Source: DASRBO01 sp035653595 (GTDB lineage Bacteria > Actinomycetota > Acidimicrobiia > Acidimicrobiales > JAJPHE01). From it: a DNA stretch of 11,259 bases. Positions 1-6,162 of the stretch are shown piece after piece; position 1 is the first letter of the stretch; each line of letters starts with the position of its first letter. Made by a program: the position numbers and the translations under genes. The stretch covers positions 1-11,259 of the forward strand of contig DASRBO010000100.1 of the NCBI GenBank assembly GCA_035653595.1. Direction: 5' to 3'. The notes below the pieces were generated by a model, which was not told where the DNA came from, searched no databases, and saw only the letters and a program-made list of their open reading frames with translations.

Positions 1-581
1 GGCTGGAGGCGGCCAAGCAGGGCGGGGGAGCGGACCTGTTCTTCGTCGGCCGTATCGTGCCGAACAAGGCCCAGCACGACCTGGTGAAGCTCCTGGTCGC
101 CTACCGGCGCATGTACGACCCCAAGGCCCGCCTGCACCTGATCGGCCGGCCGGGGGCGGCCACTTACTACGACGCCCTCCGGCGCTACATCACCGAGCTG
201 GGCCTCGACGACGCCGTCGAGGTGCGCGAGCGGGTGTCCGGCCCCGAGCTGTCGGCCTACTACCGCTGCTCGGACGTGCTGGTGAGCGCGTCCGAGCACG
301 AGGGGTTCTGCGTCCCCATCCTCGAGGCCATGCACCACCAGGTGCCCGTGGTCGCCTACTCCTGCGGCGCGGTGCCCGAGACCATGGGGGACTCAGGCAT
401 CCTCCTGCGATCGAAGTCACCCGGCCTGATGGCGGCGGCGGTCCACCGGGCCCTGACCGACACCGATCTGCGGGCCCGGCTGGTTGCCGCCGGCCGGCGC
501 CGGCTGGCGGGCTACTCGCTGGAGCGCTCGCGCCGTCTGCTCATCGAGTCCCTCGCCCCCGTCACCGGGGTGCGGCCTTGA
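1..581 (+). CDS. Glycosyltransferase family 4, C-terminal part (5' end outside window)
   Basis: This is the C-terminal Rossmann half of a GT-B fold retaining glycosyltransferase (GT4), which would transfer a sugar from a nucleotide-sugar donor during envelope polysaccharide assembly at the cytoplasmic side of the membrane. The frame is already open at base 3, where it encodes LEAAKQGGGADLFFVGR, so the GTG at 57 is an internal valine and the true start lies upstream. FVGRIVPNK is the usual donor-site beta strand with its basic residue. EHEGFCVPILEAM contains the E-x7-E motif that contacts the nucleotide sugar, and VPVVAYSCGAVPETMGDSG follows as in GT4 enzymes. The stop TGA (579-581) shares bases with the TTG start of the next gene, implying translational coupling. 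The C-terminal half closely resembles the protein at 5089-6162, suggesting paralogy. Donor and acceptor cannot be told from sequence. Confidence 0.9.
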   Translation, partial: LEAAKQGGGADLFFVGRIVPNKAQHDLVKLLVAYRRMYDPKARLHLIGRPGAATYYDALRRYITELGLDDAVEVRERVSGPELSAYYRCSDVLVSASEHEGFCVPILEAMHHQVPVVAYSCGAVPETMGDSGILLRSKSPGLMAAAVHRALTDTDLRARLVAAGRRRLAGYSLERSRRLLIESLAPVTGVRP

Positions 582-1765
582 AGCTCGCCTTCGTGGTGCC
601 CCGCTACGGCACCGAGGTCACCGGCGGGGCCGAAACCGGCGCCCGCATGCTGGCCGAGCGGCTGGTGCGACGGCCGGAGTGGAGCGTGGAGGTCCTCACC
701 ACCTGCGCCCGGGACGCCATGACGTGGGAGGACGCCTACCGGCCCGGAACGGTGGAGGTCGGCGGGGTGACCGTCCACCGCTTCGCCGCCAAGGCCGGGC
801 GCGACCCGGGCTTCCACCCCTACTCGGGCCGGCTGCTGGCGGCGCCCGAACAGGCCACCGAGGAGCAGGCCTCGGTGTGGATCGACCTGCAGGGGCCCCT
901 GTGCCCGGAGGTGGTCGACGCCGCCGTGGCCTCCGACGCCGACGTGGTGGCCTTCTATCCGTACCTCTACTACCCGACGGTGCGGGGCCTGCCCCTGGTC
1001 GGGCGGCGGGGGATCATGCACCCGGCCGCCCACGACGAGGCTCCCATCCGCCTGCCGGTGTTCGATCCCGTGTTCAGGGCCGCCGGCGGGCTGGTGTACC
1101 ACACCTATGTCGAGCGGAGGCTGGTGCAGCAGCTCTTCGCCGTGGCCCAGACCCCGCAGGTGGTGCTGGGCCTCGGGGTGGACGAGGCCCCGGCGGGCGC
1201 CTCGGCCGAGCTCGCCCGCCGGGTGCTCGGCCTGGGGGAGCGGCCGTACCTCTGCTACGTCGGCCGGGTCGACGACCAGAAGGGGTGCGGCTCGCTGTGG
1301 CCGTTCTTCGTCGCCTACAAGGAGCGCCACCCCGGCCCCCTGGCCCTGGTGCTGGCCGGCCAGGTGGTCGACCGGCCCCCCGACCACCCCGACCTGGTGG
1401 TGCCCGGCCCGGTGAGCGATGAGCTCAAGTGGTCCCTGTACGCCGGCGCCGAGGCCTACGTGCACCCCTCGGCCATGGAGTCGTTCTCGCTGGTCTGCGT
1501 GGAGGCGTGGATGGCTGGAGCCCCGGTGATGGTGAACGGCACCTGTCACGCCACCGTCGAGCACTGCGCCCGCTCCGGCGGGGGGCTGTGGTACCGGGGC
1601 TTCGCCGAGTTCGAGGCGGCCCTCGACCGCCTGCTGGGCGACTCCGCCCTCCGGGGGGCGCTGGCCGGCCGGGGCCGGGAATACGTGGAGGCCAATTTCG
1701 CCTGGCCCGCCCTGCTCGACCGTTATGAGCGCTTCGTCGGCCGGGTGGCGGATCGGGCGGCCTGA
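578..1765 (+). CDS. Glycosyltransferase family 4 (395 aa)
   Basis: This is a full-length GT-B/GT4 glycosyltransferase, probably adding a sugar to a lipid-linked or growing envelope glycan. The N-terminus MKLAFVVPRYGTEVTGGAE has the glycine-rich acceptor-side loop. The C-terminal domain begins near residue 223 with PYLCYVGRVDDQKG (R230, K235) and carries E-x7-E as ESFSLVCVE (E301, E309). HPAAHDEAPI (148-157) and YKERHPGPLAL are shared with the protein at 6159-7352, its clear paralogue. The start is taken as TTG at 578 because it overlaps the upstream stop as TTGA, gives a canonical N-terminus, and has a weak GGGGTG at 567-572 upstream. No membrane segments are evident. The substrate is unknown. 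Confidence 0.92.
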   Translation: MKLAFVVPRYGTEVTGGAETGARMLAERLVRRPEWSVEVLTTCARDAMTWEDAYRPGTVEVGGVTVHRFAAKAGRDPGFHPYSGRLLAAPEQATEEQASVWIDLQGPLCPEVVDAAVASDADVVAFYPYLYYPTVRGLPLVGRRGIMHPAAHDEAPIRLPVFDPVFRAAGGLVYHTYVERRLVQQLFAVAQTPQVVLGLGVDEAPAGASAELARRVLGLGERPYLCYVGRVDDQKGCGSLWPFFVAYKERHPGPLALVLAGQVVDRPPDHPDLVVPGPVSDELKWSLYAGAEAYVHPSAMESFSLVCVEAWMAGAPVMVNGTCHATVEHCARSGGGLWYRGFAEFEAALDRLLGDSALRGALAGRGREYVEANFAWPALLDRYERFVGRVADRAA

Positions 1766-1883
1766 GGGCTAAAGAGCGGGACCGCTCGACGCCGATATCA
1801 GAGGTGGAAGCGGACGGGCGACTTCTGTAACAATCGCCACATCCTCCACTTGAGGAACAGCGATCCGGCGGGAGGATCCTTTC
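1766..1883 (+). promoter_or_regulatory. Leader region of the SpoIID-like gene, possible promoter
   Basis: This 118-base gap is visibly less GC-rich than the flanking genes and separates the glycosyltransferase unit from the SpoIID-like gene. It contains a short inverted repeat (GAGCGG/CCGCTC, 1774-1787) with no following T-tract, so it is a poor terminator. TGTAACAAT at 1826-1834 is a possible -10 region without a convincing -35. A 5-bp hairpin TCCTC/GAGGA lies at 1842-1856. I could not match it to a known riboswitch, including the cyclic-di-AMP ydaO class that precedes some actinobacterial wall genes. The promoter assignment is an inference. Confidence 0.3.
1871..1876 (+). promoter_or_regulatory. 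Ribosome binding site fixing the TTG start at 1884
   Basis: GGAGGA is a near-perfect Shine-Dalgarno sequence seven bases before TTG at 1884. It decides the start of the SpoIID-like gene, which has no ATG at an appropriate place. The site sits partly in the 8-base palindrome AGGATCCT (1873-1880). Confidence 0.8.
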
Positions 1884-3827
1884 TTGGCCCCTATTCCTGG
1901 CACCCCCCGGCCCTGGCGGGCCCGCCTGGCGGCGTCCCTGGGCGCGGCGGCAATGGCCGGGGTGGCCTCGGCGGCCACCGCCCCGGCGGCGTCGGCCTAC
2001 GCCACCTCCTCGGTGACCCTGGCAGGGCACGGGTGGGGCCACGGCCGGGGCATGGGCCAGTGGGGGGCGCTGGGCTACGCCCTGCAGGGCCAGGCCTACT
2101 CGTGGATCCTCGGCCACTACTACTCCAACACCAGCCCGGGGACGGTGCCCACCAGCCAGGCCATCCGGGTCCGCATGGTCGAGAACGACGGAAACGACGT
2201 GATCGTCACCTCGGCCTCCGCCTTCACCGCCGCCGGCGTGGCCGTGCCCGCCGGTCATGCCGCCCTCATGCACCTGTCGGCGCCGGGCACCTGGCAGGTC
2301 TCCACCGCGCCGGGTTGCGGGGGGCCCTGGACCCAGGCCGCCACCGTGTCCGACACGGGGTCGGGGCCCCAGCCGGTGGCGGTGCCCGCATCCACCGATC
2401 CGGCCGCCCCGACCAGCCAGCTGCTCCAGCTGTGCATGGTGTCGGGCAACGAGACCCTGCGGGGCAGCCTGTCCGGCGCCGAGGTGAGCGGGGTGGAGCG
2501 CACGGTGGACACCCTCCCGCTCGAGTCGTACCTGCGGGGGGTGGTGCCGTCCGAGTCGCCCTCCTACTGGGGCGGCCTGGGCGGTGCCGGGGCCCAGGGG
2601 CAGCCCCAGGGCTTCCAGGCCCTCGAGGCCCAGGCGGTGGCGGCCCGCTCCTACGCCATGGCCGACCTCCAGTCCAACGGCGGGCAGGGCGCCTACGGCT
2701 ATGCCGACATCTGCGACTCGACCGCCTGCCAGGTGTACCGGGGGGTGGCGGCGGAGAACTCCCGCTCCGACCTGGCCGTGGCCGACACCGCCGGTCAGGT
2801 GCTGGTCATGTCCGACGGCTCGGTCGCCCGGACCGAGTTCTCCTCGTCGACCGGGGGCTGGACGGCGGGGGGAACCTTCCCGGCGGTGGTCGACTCCGGC
2901 GACTCGGTGTGCGTGCAGAGCGCCTGCAACCCCAACCACGACTGGAACACCACCGTGCCGGTGTCGGCCATCCAGTCCGCCTTCCCGTCCATCGGCACCC
3001 TCGAGGCGGTGAACGTCACCGCCCGCTCCGGGCCGTCCACGGCCGCCGACGGGGGCCGGGTGGAGCAGATGCAGCTGCAGGGCAGCTCGGGAAGCGTGAG
3101 CGTGAGCGGGGCGAGCTTCGCCGGCGACTTCGGCCTCAAGTCGGACTGGTTCTCGGTCATCGGCACCCCCAGCGGCGGGGTGGACGGCTACTGGATCGGA
3201 GCCTCCGACGGGGGCATGTTCAGCTTCGGCAACGCCAACTTCTACGGCTCGACCGGCAACCTCAAGCTGAACAAGCCGGTGGTGGGGATGGCCGCCACCC
3301 CTGACGGCGCCGGCTACTGGCTGGTCGCCTCCGACGGCGGCATCTTCACCTTCGGCGACGCCCGCTTCTTCGGATCCACCGGCGCCATACGGCTCAACAA
3401 GCCGATCGTCGGCATGGCCCCGACCGCCGACGGCGCCGGCTACTGGCTGGTCGCCTCCGACGGCGGCATGTTCAACTTCGGAGACGCCCGCTTCTACGGG
3501 TCGACCGGCGGCCGCAGCATCCCCGCGCCGGTGGAGGGCATGGCCGCCACCCCCGACGGCGCCGGCTACTGGCTGACCGGGTCGGACGGCTCGGTCTACC
3601 CCTTCGGCGACGCCGCCTCGCTGGGGTCGCTGTCGGACATCGGCGCCTCGGACACCGTTGTCGGCATGGCCCCCACCGCCACCGGCAAGGGCTACCTGCT
3701 GGTGGGCGAGACCGGCAACGTCTACTCCTTCGGCGACGCCCCCAGCTTCGGCGGGGTGCCGGACCAGGTGCCGGGCTACTCGGGCCAGGTCCTCGACCTC
3801 GCCCCCCACCTGACTCACTCCGGCTGA
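1884..3827 (+). CDS. Secreted SpoIID/LytB-domain protein with five C-terminal 42-residue repeats
   Basis: This is a 647-residue exported protein. It has an Arg-rich n-region, a hydrophobic Ala-rich stretch (about 15-38) and a likely signal peptidase site after ASA38. SpoIID domains are lytic transglycosylases acting on denuded peptidoglycan, and the key motifs are present: LPLESYLRGVVPSE (211-224, E224 at the catalytic-Glu position), ALEAQAVAARSYAM and YADICDSTACQVY. The GHGWGHGRGMGQWGA motif lies at residues 48-62, before the catalytic part, whereas in classical SpoIID it follows it. The segment that normally precedes it (FGLKSDWFSV) is at 416-425, so the domain looks circularly permuted. 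Six cysteines (145, 184, 277, 282, 343, 348) include two C-x4-C pairs and suit an extracytoplasmic protein. Residues 435-644 are tandem repeats resembling propeller blades. Its job in sporulation is doubtful; wall remodelling or polysaccharide attachment is more likely. Confidence 0.88.
   Translation: MAPIPGTPRPWRARLAASLGAAAMAGVASAATAPAASAYATSSVTLAGHGWGHGRGMGQWGALGYALQGQAYSWILGHYYSNTSPGTVPTSQAIRVRMVENDGNDVIVTSASAFTAAGVAVPAGHAALMHLSAPGTWQVSTAPGCGGPWTQAATVSDTGSGPQPVAVPASTDPAAPTSQLLQLCMVSGNETLRGSLSGAEVSGVERTVDTLPLESYLRGVVPSESPSYWGGLGGAGAQGQPQGFQALEAQAVAARSYAMADLQSNGGQGAYGYADICDSTACQVYRGVAAENSRSDLAVADTAGQVLVMSDGSVARTEFSSSTGGWTAGGTFPAVVDSGDSVCVQSACNPNHDWNTTVPVSAIQSAFPSIGTLEAVNVTARSGPSTAADGGRVEQMQLQGSSGSVSVSGASFAGDFGLKSDWFSVIGTPSGGVDGYWIGASDGGMFSFGNANFYGSTGNLKLNKPVVGMAATPDGAGYWLVASDGGIFTFGDARFFGSTGAIRLNKPIVGMAPTADGAGYWLVASDGGMFNFGDARFYGSTGGRSIPAPVEGMAATPDGAGYWLTGSDGSVYPFGDAASLGSLSDIGASDTVVGMAPTATGKGYLLVGETGNVYSFGDAPSFGGVPDQVPGYSGQVLDLAPHLTHSG
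3186..3815 (+). repeat. Five tandem 126-bp (42-residue) coding repeats
   Basis: Five units begin at 3186, 3312, 3438, 3564 and 3690, an exact 126-base period with no indels. Each unit encodes GYWxxASDGGxFxFGxAxFxGSTG, then a linker with KPVVGMAATPDGA. Units 2 and 3 are nearly identical at the DNA level over GGCTACTGGCTGGTCGCCTC and what follows, while units 4 and 5 are degenerate (GYWLTGSDGS, GYLLVGETGN). The pattern of aromatic, Gly-Asp turn and short beta strands suggests beta-propeller-like blades, possibly binding wall glycan. That function is inferred. Confidence 0.9.
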
Positions 3828-3854
3828 GCCCGCTCCGGCTGAGCCCGCTCCGGC
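3818..3854 (+). repeat. 15-bp tandem repeat across the stop codon
   Basis: CTCCGGCTGAGCCCG occurs at 3818-3832 and again at 3833-3847, followed by a partial third copy (CTCCGGC, 3848-3854). Because 15 is divisible by three, the in-frame TGA at 3825 is duplicated at 3840, giving the SpoIID-like gene two in-phase stops. It looks like a replication-slippage tract. Confidence 0.85.
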
Positions 3855-3875
3855 GGGGCCGGGCGGGGCCCCCGG

Positions 3876-3881
3876 TAGGCT
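3876..3881 (+). promoter_or_regulatory. Probable -10 element of a leaderless promoter for the methyltransferase
   Basis: TAGGCT fits the actinobacterial TANNNT -10 and ends eight bases before the GTG at 3890. No Shine-Dalgarno lies between them, and no -35 is recognisable. This spacing would put the transcript start at or within a base or two of the GTG, giving a leaderless mRNA. Confidence 0.5.
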
Positions 3882-3889
3882 GCCGCCCC

Positions 3890-5089
3890 GTGCCCGAGGA
3901 CGAACGGACACCCACCCCCGATGTGAACGCTCTGGTCGACGGCCTGCGGGCCACCGTCGAGCAGCGCCGCAGGGACGGTCGCTACCCCCCCGGCCTCGAG
4001 GAGGACCTCGACGCCCACTTCCACCGGATCGTCACCCACCGGGTGGTGCCCGACCTGTCCGCCCTCGAGGCGGCCGTCTCCCGCCTCGAGTCCCTGCCCG
4101 GGGTCAGCGTCGGGCGCATACCGGCCGAGTCGACCCTGCCCGGAGGGGCGGCCCTGCACCGGGCGATGTCGCGGGCCCTCGGTCGCCAGCTGCAGGGGGT
4201 GCTGGAACAGGTCGAGGAGGTGTCCTCCGCCCTCAAGACGGTGGTGACCGAGCTGGCCTCGGCCCTGCGCCTGCCCAACACCCACTTCCATCCCGACCTG
4301 GTCGGCCAGGTCGACGCCCTGCAGGAGCGCATGGCCGCCCTGGAGCGCGGCCCGCTCGACTCGCCTGCGGCCCTGGCCGACCTCGGTCGGCGGGTGGAGG
4401 CGTTGGAGGCGGCCGAGGCCGCCCGTCGCTTCCGGCCCTGGTTCAGCAACGACGCCTTCGAGTCGCAGTTCCGCGGCTCGGCCGACGACCTCAAGTCCCG
4501 CTACGCCGACCTGGCCGCCCGCTTCGACGGGTGTTCGCCGGTGCTCGACGTCGGCTGCGGGCGGGGCGAGTTCATGGAGCTGCTGGCCGAGCGGGGCCTC
4601 GAGGTGAGGGGGGTGGAGCTCGACCGGGCCCTGGTGGAGGCGGCCGTAGCGCGGGGCCTTGCCGTCAGCCACGGCGACGGCCTCGAGGCCCTGGGCGAGG
4701 CCGCCGACGGTTCGCTCGGCGGGATAGCGCTGATACAGGTGGCCGAGCACCTGAGCCAGCAGCAGCTGGTGAACCTGGTGCTGCTGGCCTTCGACAAGCT
4801 GCGCCCCGGCGGTCGCATCGTGCTGGAGACCGTCAACCCCCAGTCCCTCTACGTGTTCGCCCGGGCGTTCTACCTCGATCCGACCCACGACCGGCCGGTG
4901 CACCCCGCCTACCTGACGTTCCTCTTCCGCCAGGCCGGCTTCGCCGGGGTCGAGATCGACTGGCGATCGCCGCCCCCGGGCGAGGAGATCCTCCAGCTCA
5001 CCGGCGAGGCCAGGCACGACGCCAACGTCGAGCGCCTCAACCGCCTTCTCTTCGCCCCCCAGGACTACGCCCTCATCGCCACCCGCTGA
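3890..5089 (+). CDS. Class I SAM-dependent methyltransferase with helical N-terminal extension
   Basis: This 399-residue protein probably methylates a sugar or glycan intermediate of the envelope polysaccharide. Residues 1-180 are helical and heptad-rich (for example LQGVLEQVEEVSSALKTVV and VDALQERMAALE), giving coiled-coil potential. The Rossmann methyltransferase domain starts near 190 with FESQFRGS. It has motif I VLDVGCGRGEF (218-228), the acidic ribose-binding residue in GVELD (E243), EHLS (286-289), and LRPGGRIVLET (304-313). The tail ARHDANVERLNRLLFAPQDY resembles methyltransferases found beside glycosyltransferases in O-antigen and capsule clusters, as I recall the family. The GTG start follows a -10-like TAGGCT without an RBS. 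Its TGA overlaps the next gene's ATG (TGATG), so it is coupled to the two glycosyltransferases downstream. Target position and substrate are unknown. Confidence 0.88.
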   Translation: MPEDERTPTPDVNALVDGLRATVEQRRRDGRYPPGLEEDLDAHFHRIVTHRVVPDLSALEAAVSRLESLPGVSVGRIPAESTLPGGAALHRAMSRALGRQLQGVLEQVEEVSSALKTVVTELASALRLPNTHFHPDLVGQVDALQERMAALERGPLDSPAALADLGRRVEALEAAEAARRFRPWFSNDAFESQFRGSADDLKSRYADLAARFDGCSPVLDVGCGRGEFMELLAERGLEVRGVELDRALVEAAVARGLAVSHGDGLEALGEAADGSLGGIALIQVAEHLSQQQLVNLVLLAFDKLRPGGRIVLETVNPQSLYVFARAFYLDPTHDRPVHPAYLTFLFRQAGFAGVEIDWRSPPPGEEILQLTGEARHDANVERLNRLLFAPQDYALIATR

Positions 5090-6162
5090 TGCGCGTCCAC
5101 CAGGTGTTGGTGACGGCGGCCCCCGGTGACGCGGTCACCGACGCCGCCCTCGAGCTGCACCGGATGATGAGCCCGGTCCTCGAGGCGACCATGTACGCCC
5201 GCTACATCCACCCGGCCCTGGAGACCGAGGTGGAGTCGCTGGAGGACTTCGTCGGGTCGCCCTCACCGGAGGCCGACGTGCTGTTCTTCCACGCCTCCAT
5301 AGGCGAGCCCGAGGTCTTCGAGTTCCTGCGCGACCGCCCCGAGCAGGTGGTGGTCAACTACCACAACATCTCCCCGGCGGGGGCCTTCTTCCCCTACGAC
5401 CCCGCCTTCGCCGGTCTCCTCGAGGGCGGTCGCCAGGAGGTCGCCGCCCTGGCCGGGCGGACGACCATGGCCCTGGCCGACTCGGCCTACAACGCCGAGG
5501 AGCTGAGGGCCATGGGCTATGCCGACGTCCGGGTGGTGCCGCTGGTGACACCGTTGCGCCGGCTGCTGGCCGAGCACCCCGGCCCGGCGGCCCAGCGGCG
5601 CATACAGAGCCTGTCGGGACGTGCGGTGGTGTTGTTCGTCGGTCAGATGCTGCCCCACAAGCGGCCCGACTTCCTCATCTCCGCCTTCCACGTCCTGTGC
5701 ACCTACCTGCGCCCCGACGCCCACCTGGTGGTGGTCGGCAGCCAGCGCCTGCCCCGCTACGCCGAGGGGGTGCGCCAGCTGGTCTCCGAGCTCAACCTCG
5801 ACAACGTCCACCTCATGGGAAGCGTCGAAGGCGGCGAGCTGGCCGGCTGGTACCGGCGGGCGGACCTGTTCGTGACCGCGAGCGAGCACGAGGGCTTCTG
5901 CGCACCGCTGCTGGAGGCGATGGCCTTCGGCGTGCCGGTGGTGGCCCGCCGCTTCGCCGCCGTCCCCGAGACTCTGGGCGACGCCGGGCTGCTGGTCCCC
6001 CCCGAGGCCGGGCCGGAGCTGGCGGCCGAGGCCATGGCCCTGCTGCTCGGGGACCAGGAGCTGCGGGACGAGGTGGTGCGGCGGGGCCCGGCGCGAGTCG
6101 AGGCCCTCGATCCCGACCGGGCCGGGGCGGCGGTCATCGAGCACCTGAGGAGGCTGCGCTGA
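5089..6162 (+). CDS. Glycosyltransferase family 4 (357 aa)
   Basis: This is a GT-B retaining glycosyltransferase. The open frame extends upstream, but the ATG at 5089, overlapping the methyltransferase stop as TGATG, is chosen because the protein then begins MRVHQVLVTAAPGDAVTDAA and translation would be coupled. The N-terminal acceptor domain includes VVVNYHNISPAGAFFPYDP (87-105). The donor domain has VLFVGQMLPHKRPD (K191) and the E-x7-E motif in ASEHEGFCAPLLEAM (E268, E276), followed by GVPVVARRFAAVPETLGDAG. The donor domain is close to that of the truncated protein at 1-581, its paralogue. The last bases overlap the downstream GT start. It is probably cytoplasmic or membrane-peripheral, and the sugar specificity is not readable. 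Confidence 0.92.
   Translation: MRVHQVLVTAAPGDAVTDAALELHRMMSPVLEATMYARYIHPALETEVESLEDFVGSPSPEADVLFFHASIGEPEVFEFLRDRPEQVVVNYHNISPAGAFFPYDPAFAGLLEGGRQEVAALAGRTTMALADSAYNAEELRAMGYADVRVVPLVTPLRRLLAEHPGPAAQRRIQSLSGRAVVLFVGQMLPHKRPDFLISAFHVLCTYLRPDAHLVVVGSQRLPRYAEGVRQLVSELNLDNVHLMGSVEGGELAGWYRRADLFVTASEHEGFCAPLLEAMAFGVPVVARRFAAVPETLGDAGLLVPPEAGPELAAEAMALLLGDQELRDEVVRRGPARVEALDPDRAGAAVIEHLRRLR
6148..6153 (+). promoter_or_regulatory. Shine-Dalgarno supporting a CTG start at 6159
   Basis: AGGAGG lies five bases before CTG at 6159, inside the end of the preceding gene. It is 23 bases from the next conventional in-frame start (GTG at 6177), too far to serve it. It therefore favours CTG as the real initiation codon. 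Confidence 0.6.

Noticed and set aside
57..59. GTG at 57 as the start of the first glycosyltransferase
   Set aside because: Conserved FVGR donor-domain sequence precedes it in frame to the window edge.
1774..1787. Inverted repeat as a rho-independent terminator
   Set aside because: The stem is short and no T-run follows.
3186..3815. Regular repeats considered as CRISPR or minisatellite array
   Set aside because: The period is 126 bases, the repeats are in frame and encode a conserved 42-residue unit, with no spacers.
1425..3911. An 828-codon open frame on the minus strand
   Set aside because: It lies antisense to the glycosyltransferase and SpoIID-like genes, is low-complexity Gly/Arg/Pro/His, and arises from absent stops in GC-rich DNA.
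3815..5017. A 400-codon minus-strand open frame
   Set aside because: It is a shadow of the methyltransferase, His/Gln/Gly-rich with no motif.
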